Notes under the pieces: model-generated | Databases searched by the model: none | Seen by the model: only the letters and a program-made list of their open reading frames with translations | What the model was told of the DNA's origin: nothing | Assembly (NCBI GenBank): GCA_934370915.1 | Contig: CAKRNI010000177.1 | Location: 1-5,567, forward strand | Direction: 5' to 3' | DNA: 5,567 bases | Source: an uncultured Lachnospiraceae bacterium | GTDB lineage: Bacteria; Bacillota; Clostridia; Lachnospirales; Lachnospiraceae | Program-made: the position numbers and the translations under genes | Shown: piece by piece, positions 1-5,538 of the stretch | Layout: each line of letters starts with the position of its first letter | Numbering within the stretch: the stretch's first letter is position 1

Positions 1-24
1 ATTCTGATCTTCGTAATCTGCCAT
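1..24 (-). CDS. 5' end of a divergent gene, product unknown (partial)
   Basis: On the minus strand an ATG at 24-22 opens a frame that reads MADYEDQN and runs off the left edge. The case for a real start is the ribosome binding site AGGAGGA (complement of 31-37), six bases upstream of the ATG, together with a likely promoter further up. Eight residues, mostly acidic and polar, are too few to name a family. The gene is divergent from tex and separated from it by about 250 bases, so the two probably have independent promoters. The start is quite safe; the function is unknown. Confidence 0.72.
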
Positions 25-30
25 GAAAAT

Positions 31-37
31 TCCTCCT
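31..37 (-). promoter_or_regulatory. Ribosome binding site of the divergent partial gene
   Basis: The complement of these bases reads AGGAGGA, a near-perfect match to the anti-Shine-Dalgarno sequence, with a 6-base AT-rich spacer to the ATG at 24. It is the main evidence that the left edge of the window is the start of a real gene. Confidence 0.8.
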
Positions 38-68
38 GTTGTAATTCTGCGGCGGTGCCGCCAAAATG

Positions 69-77
69 CTTATAGCA
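69..77 (-). promoter_or_regulatory. Possible extended -10 promoter for the divergent gene
   Basis: Read on the minus strand, this is TGC followed by TATAAG, an extended -10 element (TGn plus a hexamer matching TATAAT at 5 of 6 positions). The region 16-17 bases further upstream is only a T-rich run and no good -35, which is common where an extended -10 is present. Transcription would start around 62 and leave a leader of roughly 40 bases before the ATG at 24. That leader includes the short GC hairpin GGCGGTGCCGCC at 51-62. Confidence 0.4.
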
Positions 78-186
78 CTGTTCTATGATAAAAAAGGGCC
101 GGTCAGTCCCTCGATGTTTAAGAAAAATAACACGGAACAGTTATCGTATAGTTTAACATGAAACGCTGCCCCTGTCCACATTTAAG

Positions 187-215
187 TTGCATAAGAGCAT
201 GGATTGAATTATAAT
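187..215 (+). promoter_or_regulatory. Sigma-A-type promoter of tex
   Basis: A -35 element TTGCAT (187-192, with the important TTG conserved) is followed after exactly 17 bases by a perfect -10, TATAAT (210-215). Transcription is expected to begin around 221-223, giving a leader of about 54 bases before the tex ATG at 276. The perfect -10, ideal spacing and position just upstream of the gene make this the best promoter in the window. The -35 matches the TTGACA consensus at only three positions. Confidence 0.72.
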
Positions 216-226
216 GGAGAATGACA

Positions 227-257
227 TCTCCGGCGGCTTAAGGCCTTCCGGGGGAGA
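227..257 (+). promoter_or_regulatory. Leader hairpin upstream of tex
   Basis: TCTCC (227-231) can pair with GGAGA (253-257), continued by GG (232-233) with CC (248-249) after a bulge and by GGC (235-237) with GCC (243-245) around a TTAAG loop. The hairpin ends four bases before the tex ribosome binding site. The same TCTCC could instead pair with the second GGAGA at 265-269, which is part of that site. Pairing was worked out by eye; no folding energy was calculated and no regulatory role is shown. Confidence 0.3.
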
Positions 258-275
258 ACTAGAAGGAGAAAGAAC

Positions 276-2426
276 ATGGACATTTTAGGCGTACTGACAG
301 CGGAATCAGGAGTGAAACGGAGCCAGATCGAGGCGGCTGTCAAGCTCATTGACGAAGGAAACACGATTCCGTTTATTGCCAGATACCGGAAAGAAGTAAC
401 CGGTTCCTTAAACGATGAAGTATTAAGAAACCTGGATGAACGATTAAAATATCTGCGCGGACTGGAGGATCGCAAGACTCAGGTTCTCGCGTCGATCGAA
501 GATCAGGGAAAACTTACGGCTGATCTGAAGAAAAAGATCGAGGAGGCCGAGACGATGGTTGCGGTGGAGGACTTGTATCTGCCGTTCCGCCCGAAGAGAA
601 AGACAAGAGCCAGCGTGGCGAAGGAGAGAGGTCTTGAGCCGCTTGCCGATACGATCCTGCTTCAGATGACAAAAGAACCGATCGAGACACTGGCAGCCCG
701 GTATGTCTCCGAGGAAAAAGGTGTTGCGAATGTGAAGGCAGCGATCGATGGCGCAAAAGACATTCTTGCGGAGCGCATTTCCGAGGTGGCAAAATACCGC
801 GCTTACATCCGCAACGTGACAAAAGAGGAAGGCTTTATCGTTTCCGAGGCGAAGGACGAGAAGACCGAGTCTGTTTACGAGATGTACTATCACCACGAAG
901 AACCTGTAAGAAAATGCGCAGGACACAGGATTCTTGCCTTAAACCGCGGTGAGAAGGAAAAGATCCTGACCGTAAAGATCGCAGCTCCGGAGGAGAAAAT
1001 CTTACGCTACTTAAATAAGATGGTGATCACAGGGGAAAATCCGGTGACGACCCCGGTCTTACAGGAAGTGATCGCGGACAGCTATAACCGCCTGATTGCT
1101 CCGGCTATTGAGCGTGAGGTCAGAAACCTTATGACAGAAAAAGCGGAAGATGGCGCCATCGGGATCTTTGGCAAAAATCTGGAGCAGCTGCTTATGCAGC
1201 CGCCGATCGCAGGCCGCGTGGTATTGGGTTGGGACCCGGCGTTCCGTACCGGCTGCAAGCTGGCAGTCGTTGACGCGACCGGAAAAGTCTTAGATACTGT
1301 AGTGATCTACCCAACCGCACCGCAGAACAAGGTGGAGGACGCGAAGAAGACCTTAAAAAAGCTCATCGAGAAATACAAGATCTCCCTGATCTCCGTCGGA
1401 AACGGAACCGCTTCGAGAGAATCTGAACAGATCATCGCGGAGTTTATCAAAGAGATCCCGGAGCATGTCCAGTATGTGATCGTAAATGAGGCGGGAGCTT
1501 CCGTATATTCCGCCAGCAAGCTTGCAACGGAGGAGTTCCCGAAATTTGATGTAGGACAGAGAAGTGCTGTATCGATCGCGAGACGTCTTCAGGATCCTCT
1601 GGCGGAGCTTGTAAAAATCGATCCGAAGTCCATCGGTGTTGGCCAGTATCAGCATGATATGAACCAGAAGCATTTAAGCGAGGCACTTGGAAATGTCGTT
1701 GAGGACTGTGTAAACAAGGTCGGAGTTGATCTGAATACGGCATCCGCGTCCCTGTTGGGGTACATTTCCGGTATTTCAAAGGTGATCGCGAAGAATATCG
1801 TTGCGTACCGTGAGGAGAACGGCGCCTTTACAAACCGCCGACAGCTCTTAAAGGTTGCAAAGCTCGGCCCGAAGGCATTCGAGCAGTGTGCCGGATTTAT
1901 GAGAATTGCAGGCGGGGACAATCCGCTTGACGGAACCTCCGTCCATCCGGAGTCCTATAAGGCCGCGCTAGAGTTATTAAAGCGTGCGGATGTGGATCCG
2001 GAAGCGATCGCAAAGGGCGGCGCGGCCGGAATCAGCAAAAAGATCACAGATTACAAGAAACTTTCCGAGGAGCTTGGAGTCGGTGAGGAGACCTTGAAGG
2101 ATATCGTAAAAGAGCTGGAAAAACCGGCGAGGGATCCGCGTGAGGAGATGCAGAAACCGATCTTAAGGACCGATGTCCTTGATATGAAGGATTTAAAGCC
2201 GGGAATGATCTTGAAGGGAACTGTAAGAAACGTCATCGATTTCGGTGCCTTCGTGGATATCGGTGTCCATCAGGATGGTCTGGTGCATATTTCCCAGATG
2301 TCCAGGAAGTATATCAAGCACCCGCTTGAGGCGGTCAGCGTTGGGGATATCGTTGAGGTGAAGGTTCTCGGAGTGGATATGGCGAAGAAAAGGATTTCCT
2401 TATCTATGATATTGGACGAGGAATAA
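276..2426 (+). CDS. tex: Tex, RNA-binding transcription accessory protein (S1 domain)
   Basis: This complete 716-residue protein has the Tex family architecture. The N-terminal helical/HTH part carries IPFIARYRKE at 31-40 and YLPFRPKRKT at 101-110. A YqgF/RNase H-like fold starts at LGWDPAFRTGCK (317-328) and includes ISVGNGTASRESE (372-384) and YSASKLATEEFP (411-422). A block ending in GVGQYQHDMNQ (454-464) follows, then tandem helix-hairpin-helix motifs at about 484-543 ending in LGPKAFEQCAGFMRI, and a C-terminal S1 domain at about 643-712 (FGAFVDIGVHQDGLVHIS). Tex is a cytoplasmic nucleic-acid-binding protein related to eukaryotic Spt6 and affects transcription and gene expression broadly; its exact biochemical role is unsettled. 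Length fits Firmicute homologues (about 720), shorter than the roughly 770-780 of proteobacterial Tex. The start is fixed by AGAAGGAG (261-268) seven bases upstream and an in-frame TGA at 222 with no other start between. No intrinsic terminator follows. Confidence 0.97.
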   Translation: MDILGVLTAESGVKRSQIEAAVKLIDEGNTIPFIARYRKEVTGSLNDEVLRNLDERLKYLRGLEDRKTQVLASIEDQGKLTADLKKKIEEAETMVAVEDLYLPFRPKRKTRASVAKERGLEPLADTILLQMTKEPIETLAARYVSEEKGVANVKAAIDGAKDILAERISEVAKYRAYIRNVTKEEGFIVSEAKDEKTESVYEMYYHHEEPVRKCAGHRILALNRGEKEKILTVKIAAPEEKILRYLNKMVITGENPVTTPVLQEVIADSYNRLIAPAIEREVRNLMTEKAEDGAIGIFGKNLEQLLMQPPIAGRVVLGWDPAFRTGCKLAVVDATGKVLDTVVIYPTAPQNKVEDAKKTLKKLIEKYKISLISVGNGTASRESEQIIAEFIKEIPEHVQYVIVNEAGASVYSASKLATEEFPKFDVGQRSAVSIARRLQDPLAELVKIDPKSIGVGQYQHDMNQKHLSEALGNVVEDCVNKVGVDLNTASASLLGYISGISKVIAKNIVAYREENGAFTNRRQLLKVAKLGPKAFEQCAGFMRIAGGDNPLDGTSVHPESYKAALELLKRADVDPEAIAKGGAAGISKKITDYKKLSEELGVGEETLKDIVKELEKPARDPREEMQKPILRTDVLDMKDLKPGMILKGTVRNVIDFGAFVDIGVHQDGLVHISQMSRKYIKHPLEAVSVGDIVEVKVLGVDMAKKRISLSMILDEE

Positions 2427-2429
2427 ATT

Positions 2430-2458
2430 CTAAACTATCGATACGAAGGAACGTTTAG
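2430..2458 (+). repeat. Inverted repeat, possible stem-loop just after tex
   Basis: CTAAAC (2430-2435) and GTTTAG (2453-2458) are perfect reverse complements enclosing 17 bases that include the palindrome TATCGATA (2436-2443). The stem is short and AT-rich and no T tract follows, so it is not a normal terminator. It starts three bases after the tex stop codon and could be a weak 3'-end structure or chance. Confidence 0.35.
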
Positions 2459-2472
2459 CTGGCGGAAAAGTC

Positions 2473-2507
2473 CTGAAATCCCTGCGGCAGGAAGAAACTG
2501 ATTTCAG
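2473..2507 (+). repeat. Nested inverted repeat in the tex-patB gap
   Basis: CTGAAATC (2473-2480) and GATTTCAG (2500-2507) are perfect 8-base reverse complements. Directly stacked inside is a second stem, CCTG (2481-2484) with CAGG (2488-2491), closing a CGG loop and leaving an 8-base bulge (2492-2499) on the 3' side. Together this is a 12-pair bulged hairpin in the transcript. It is followed by CGTAGG rather than T residues, so termination is unlikely. RNA processing, attenuation and chance all remain possible. Confidence 0.45.
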
Positions 2508-2604
2508 CGTAGGAATGCCAGAGATATAAGGCTTTTAAGGAGACGAACCAGATAAAAATGAATAAACAGGTCAGACGGAGAATATTCCGGTGCGCCGAAG
2601 AAAT

Positions 2605-2610
2605 GGAGGA
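2605..2610 (+). promoter_or_regulatory. Ribosome binding site that sets the patB start at 2618
   Basis: GGAGGA lies seven bases upstream of the ATG at 2618, the ideal spacing. The alternative in-frame ATG at 2558 has a Shine-Dalgarno 15 bases away, and its 20 extra residues (rich in Arg and Glu) do not resemble the start of MalY/PatB proteins, which begin close to the FDxxxxRxGTxxxK motif. Confidence 0.8.
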
Positions 2611-2617
2611 GTCAGTC

Positions 2618-3808
2618 ATGAAGTATAATTTTGATGAAGTGATCGACCGTAAAGGAACCCATGCAGTGAAGGTTGAGCGTCTGCCGAAGGGAGCAGACAA
2701 GGATTCTCTTGCCCTCTGGGTAGCAGATATGGACTTTGCCTGTGCAGAACCGATCTTAAAGGCTCTCCATGAGCGGATCGACCGGAAGATTTTCGGCTAT
2801 ACCATGTACGATGCGGACGAGTGCATGGACGCGGTGACAGGCTGGATGAAAAAGCGCTACGGCTGGGATGAGAACAGAGAGAACCTGTTCTTCTGTCCGG
2901 GCGTTGTGGCTGCCTATGCAGCGCTCATCAACCTCCTCACGGAGCCGGGGGACGGGATCGTTCTCCAGCGTCCGATCTATTATCCGTTTACCAATAAGGC
3001 CAACAGCAATGGCCGTGTCCCGGTGGATAACGCGCTGATCTATGAGAACGGCGCTTACCGGATCGACTTTGAAGATCTCGATCGAAAGATGGCGGACCCG
3101 GCAAACAAGGTTCTCGTAGTGTGCAGCCCGCATAACCCGACGGGACGTGTCTGGACGGAGGACGAGCTTAAAAAGACGGTTGAGATCTGTAAAAAGTACG
3201 ACAAATGGATCATCTGCGATGAGATCCACTGCGATCTGATCCGCCGCGGCGTGACATTTACACCGATCATGAATGTGGCTTCGGAGTATGCGGACCGGAT
3301 CGTTGTCTGCACGGCACCGAGCAAGACCTTCAACCTTGCCGGAATGAAGACCTCCAACATCGTGATCCACAATAAAGACCTCCAGAAAAAGTGGAAAGAC
3401 TACGTGAATGGCAGCCTGTCCATGGACGGCGCTTCCGCTCTGGGCATGACGGCGATGATTGCGGCCTACACAGAAGGGGAAGAGTGGCTGGAGCAGCTGA
3501 AGGACTATCTGGATGGAAACTTCGCGTATATCGACGAATATTTAAAGAAATATCTTCCGAAGGCCCATCTCGTCAAGGCGGAGGGAACCTACCTCGCGTG
3601 GCTTGATCTCAACGGATACGTTGACCGGGATGAGAAAAAACTGGAAGAACTGATGCAGAAGAAAGCAAAGGTCGCTCTGGACGAGGGATATATCTTCGGT
3701 GAGGAGGGACGCGGATTTGAGCGTATCAACGTCGCTTCCCCGCGCAGCGTCATCGAGGAGTGTATGAACCGGATCCGGACGGCATTTGAAGAGGAAAAAC
3801 TGGTATGA
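2618..3808 (+). CDS. patB: MalY/PatB-type PLP-dependent C-S lyase (cystathionine beta-lyase) / aminotransferase
   Basis: With the start at 2618 the protein has 396 residues, the usual family length. It is a fold-type I PLP enzyme of the MalY/PatB branch. Family signatures include FDEVIDRKGTHAVK (5-18), LWVADMDF (33-40), IFGYT (58-62), the PLP-phosphate segment CPGVVAA (93-99), SPHNPTGRVW (170-179), DEIH (201-204; Asp201 should bind the pyridine nitrogen), APSKTFNLAG (233-242; Lys236 should form the Schiff base) and Arg369, placed to hold the substrate carboxylate. Such enzymes typically cleave cystathionine or cysteine S-conjugates to a thiol, pyruvate and ammonia in the cytoplasm (EC 4.4.1.13). 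Some members have regulatory or transaminase roles, so the substrate is inferred. No key residue is missing. Its stop overlaps the next start (ATGA, 3805-3808), so it heads the patB-ycxB-like-tsaE-tsaB operon. No S-box or T-box was recognised upstream. Confidence 0.92.
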   Translation: MKYNFDEVIDRKGTHAVKVERLPKGADKDSLALWVADMDFACAEPILKALHERIDRKIFGYTMYDADECMDAVTGWMKKRYGWDENRENLFFCPGVVAAYAALINLLTEPGDGIVLQRPIYYPFTNKANSNGRVPVDNALIYENGAYRIDFEDLDRKMADPANKVLVVCSPHNPTGRVWTEDELKKTVEICKKYDKWIICDEIHCDLIRRGVTFTPIMNVASEYADRIVVCTAPSKTFNLAGMKTSNIVIHNKDLQKKWKDYVNGSLSMDGASALGMTAMIAAYTEGEEWLEQLKDYLDGNFAYIDEYLKKYLPKAHLVKAEGTYLAWLDLNGYVDRDEKKLEELMQKKAKVALDEGYIFGEEGRGFERINVASPRSVIEECMNRIRTAFEEEKLV

Positions 3809-4299
3809 AAATTCAGGTAAAAATGACAGCGAGAGATATCTTTGATTTCTCCATGTACAGCGCGTATTCGGGATTTGCCGGGATCTTTACATTCGTGTTC
3901 CTGATCCTGGTCATCGGGATTCTCGGATACGCATGGAGCTCGGTGGCGGTGATGCAGAGAGTCATGCTTTTGGGCTGTATCATCCTTTTTGTGTTTGTCC
4001 AGCCGATCATGATCTGGATGAAGGCAAAGGCACATGCGAAAACGACCGGATACTCAACACCGATCAATCTTGACGTTTCGGATGAGCAGATCGGGGTCGA
4101 ACAGGCCGGCGTGACCGGAGAATTAAAATGGGATCAGATCTGGAAAGTCGTTCGGATCCCGAATATGTATATCATCAAGGTCGGACCGACAAACGGATAT
4201 CTTGTGCCATTCCGGTCCATTGAAGGGAGAACACAGGAGTTTGTCGATTTCTGCAAGCGGAATCTTCCGCCGAAGAAGACGAAAGGATTAAAGGCATGA
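3805..4299 (+). CDS. YcxB-like small membrane protein, function unknown
   Basis: This 164-residue protein starts with a short polar region, then has two clear hydrophobic helices (about 24-44 and 52-72) joined by a tight turn. A basic stretch (KAKAHAK, 73-79) follows, then a soluble, beta-rich C-terminal part (about 86-150). By the positive-inside rule both ends should face the cytoplasm. The order of two helices followed by a domain with the pattern VSDEQIGVEQ ... LKWDQIWKVV ... YLVPFRSI resembles the YcxB-like family, a PH-like domain of unknown function. The match is from memory of the pattern, not a search. The start overlaps the patB stop (ATGA), with GAGG about ten bases upstream, and the stop overlaps the tsaE start (ATGA), so translation is coupled on both sides. 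There is no evidence for a role in tRNA modification or sulfur metabolism. Confidence 0.8.
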   Translation: MKIQVKMTARDIFDFSMYSAYSGFAGIFTFVFLILVIGILGYAWSSVAVMQRVMLLGCIILFVFVQPIMIWMKAKAHAKTTGYSTPINLDVSDEQIGVEQAGVTGELKWDQIWKVVRIPNMYIIKVGPTNGYLVPFRSIEGRTQEFVDFCKRNLPPKKTKGLKA

Positions 4300-4721
4300 T
4301 AAAGGAAACAAACGCACCGGAGGAGACCTTCGCCTTTGGAAAAATGCTTGGGGAACAGGCAAAGCCGGGCGAAGTGATCTGTCTGAACGGCGATCTCGGC
4401 GTCGGAAAAACAGTTTTTACGAAGGGCTTTGCCGAGGGACTCGGGATCACGGAGCCGGTAAACAGCCCTACCTTCACGATCGTCCAGCAGTATGACAGCG
4501 GGAGAATGCCGCTGTACCATTTCGATGTATACCGGATCGGTGATATCAGCGAGATGGATGAGGTCGGATACGAAGACTGCTTTTACGGGGAAGGCGTGAC
4601 GCTCATCGAGTGGTCCAACATGATCGGGGAGATCCTGCCGGAGCATGTAAAGACTGTCACCATCGAGAAAAACCTGAAAAAGGGCTTCGATTACAGAAAG
4701 ATCACGGTGGAGGAAAAATAG
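4296..4721 (+). CDS. tsaE: TsaE, ATPase of tRNA t6A37 biosynthesis
   Basis: At 141 residues this is a full-length TsaE (formerly YjeE). The P-loop GDLGVGKT spans 32-39, with Lys38 and Thr39 placed to bind ATP phosphates and Mg. It is followed by the family motifs SPTF (57-60), YHFDVYR (74-80) and VTLIEWS (101-107). TsaE binds and hydrolyses ATP and works with the TsaB-TsaD heterodimer, which moves the threonylcarbamoyl group from TsaC-made threonylcarbamoyl-AMP to A37 of ANN-decoding tRNAs; ATP hydrolysis is thought to reset the complex. It acts in the cytoplasm and is essential in many bacteria. The ATG overlaps the upstream stop as ATGA, with AAAGGA (4282-4287) eight bases before it. The stop codon directly abuts tsaB. 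The P-loop has Val where Ala is more common (GDLGAGKT), a conservative change. Confidence 0.96.
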   Translation: MIKETNAPEETFAFGKMLGEQAKPGEVICLNGDLGVGKTVFTKGFAEGLGITEPVNSPTFTIVQQYDSGRMPLYHFDVYRIGDISEMDEVGYEDCFYGEGVTLIEWSNMIGEILPEHVKTVTIEKNLKKGFDYRKITVEEK

Positions 4722-5435
4722 ATGCGGATTTTAGGAATTGAAAGCTCCTCACTGGTGGCATCGGCGGCTATCTATGAGGACGGGATCACGATGGCGGAGT
4801 ATACGGTGGATTTCAAGATGACCCACTCCCAGACTCTGCTGCCGATGATCGATGAGATGGTAAAACTTGTAGGGATCGATTTAGATACGATCGACGCGAT
4901 CGCAGTATCCGGCGGTCCGGGATCCTTTACGGGTCTCAGAATCGGGTCTGCGACGGCGAAGGGACTTGGACTGGCCTTAAATAAGCCGCTGATCCATGTT
5001 CCGACGCTTGACGCGACAGCATACAACCTGTTCGGCGCTTCCGGTCTGATCTGTCCGATCATGGACGCAAGAAGAAACCAGGTCTACACGGGAATCTACC
5101 GCTTTGAGAAAGCGTTTGAGACCGTGATGGATCAGGACGCCATGGACATGGGAGAGCTGATCGGGAAGTTAAACGGAATGGGAGAGCGTGTGATCTTCTT
5201 AGGTGACGGTGTGCCGGTCTACAAAAAGCAGATCCGGGAGAAAATGACCGTGCCTTACGATCTTGCCCCTGCCCATGTAAACCGCCAGAGAGCCGCTTCT
5301 GTGGCCGCTCTGGGCGCTGTCTACTTCGCGGAAGGAAAGACAGAGACCGCCATGGAGCATAAGCCGGACTACTTAAGAAAGTCCCAGGCGGAGCGGGAGC
5401 GTGAGGAGAGAGAAGAGAAGGAAAAGAACGCCTGA
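4722..5435 (+). CDS. tsaB: TsaB, scaffold partner of TsaD in tRNA t6A37 biosynthesis
   Basis: This 237-residue protein is a complete TsaB (formerly YeaZ), an ASKHA/actin-like-fold paralogue of TsaD that lacks its own catalytic metal site and serves as dimer partner. Signatures are ILGIESS (3-9), KMTHSQTLLPMI (32-43), SGGPGSFTGLRIG (63-75), DARRNQVYTG (115-124) and PDYLRKSQAER (215-225). The last residues (about 222-236) form a very Glu/Arg/Lys-rich tail beyond the usual end, probably flexible or helical. GGAGG (4709-4713) lies inside the end of tsaE, eight bases before the ATG, which follows the tsaE stop with no gap. In many Firmicutes rimI and tsaD follow tsaB; here a strong terminator-like hairpin comes instead, so TsaD is probably encoded elsewhere or beyond this window. 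Confidence 0.96.
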   Translation: MRILGIESSSLVASAAIYEDGITMAEYTVDFKMTHSQTLLPMIDEMVKLVGIDLDTIDAIAVSGGPGSFTGLRIGSATAKGLGLALNKPLIHVPTLDATAYNLFGASGLICPIMDARRNQVYTGIYRFEKAFETVMDQDAMDMGELIGKLNGMGERVIFLGDGVPVYKKQIREKMTVPYDLAPAHVNRQRAASVAALGAVYFAEGKTETAMEHKPDYLRKSQAEREREEREEKEKNA

Positions 5436-5480
5436 TATTTCGCAAAAATAATAAAAATCATATACAGAGAAATCAATAAA

Positions 5481-5538
5481 TAAAAAGTGGGATTGCTGTC
5501 CGGCGAGCAAAGCGTCGGTGAAGTAGTCCCACTTTTTA
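5481..5538 (+). terminator. Two-tier bidirectional intrinsic terminator after tsaB
   Basis: TAAAAAGTGGGA (5481-5492) and TCCCACTTTTTA (5527-5538) are perfect 12-base reverse complements. The stem continues inward through 5497/5522 with two G-T wobbles, giving about 17 pairs. Above a small internal loop a second stem, CCGGCG (5500-5505) with CGTCGG (5513-5518, one wobble), closes a 7-base loop. The A run on one side and the T run on the other allow termination of transcripts from either direction, which suggests a convergent gene beyond the right edge. It lies 46 bases after the tsaB stop, across an AT-rich spacer (5436-5480). Confidence 0.85.

Larger units (their letters stand above)
25..275. 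other. Divergent intergenic region between the partial gene and tex
   Basis: These 251 bases contain no credible gene. They hold a ribosome binding site and probable extended -10 for the leftward gene and a sigma-A-like promoter, leader and ribosome binding site for tex. A small palindrome lies at 51-62. A 7-base inverted pair, ACTGTTC at 77-83 and GAACAGT at 135-141, could be operator half-sites or chance. Nothing further is recognised between about 100 and 180, an AT-rich stretch. Confidence 0.6.
2427..2617 (+). other. tex-patB intergenic region with two inverted repeats
   Basis: These 191 bases hold no convincing separate gene. They contain two possible stem-loops (2430-2458 and 2473-2507), neither followed by a T run, so tex lacks an evident intrinsic terminator. 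A TATAAG at 2525-2530 could be a -10 for the downstream operon, but the hexamer 17 bases upstream (TTTCAG) is a poor -35. An in-frame ATG at 2558 could extend the next protein by 20 residues, but its Shine-Dalgarno (AAGGAG, 2537-2542) is 15 bases away. No known riboswitch consensus was recognised. Confidence 0.55.

Noticed and set aside
444..926. Minus-strand open frame of 160 codons inside tex, with others at 514-822, 1353-1673, 1447-1779 and 1649-1921
   Set aside because: They are antisense to well-conserved Tex domains, show no recognisable protein family, and their Cys/His/Ser/Arg-rich composition is what a reverse-strand shadow gives.
2427..2617. SAM (S-box), T-box or other known riboswitch upstream of patB
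   Set aside because: No conserved core of these classes was recognised, and no terminator/antiterminator pair with a T run is present.
2756..3370. Minus-strand open frame of 204 codons opposite patB
   Set aside because: It is fully antisense to the PLP-binding core of a clear family member. No Shine-Dalgarno or family signature was seen; its length follows from the codon bias of the sense strand.
276..5435. High density of GATC across the genes
   Set aside because: It follows from heavy use of ATC for Ile after codons ending in G and of GAT before C-starting codons. It is not clustered as in an origin or methylation-controlled region.
5059..5445. Minus-strand open frame of 128 codons opposite tsaB
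   Set aside because: It is rich in Pro, Ser and Arg, has no recognisable domain, and is antisense to a clearly identified gene.
5439..5466. Promoter-like TTCGCA-16-TATACA after tsaB, suggesting a small RNA
   Set aside because: Both hexamers match only 4 of 6 positions in a very AT-rich spacer, and the transcript would consist of little more than the terminator hairpin.
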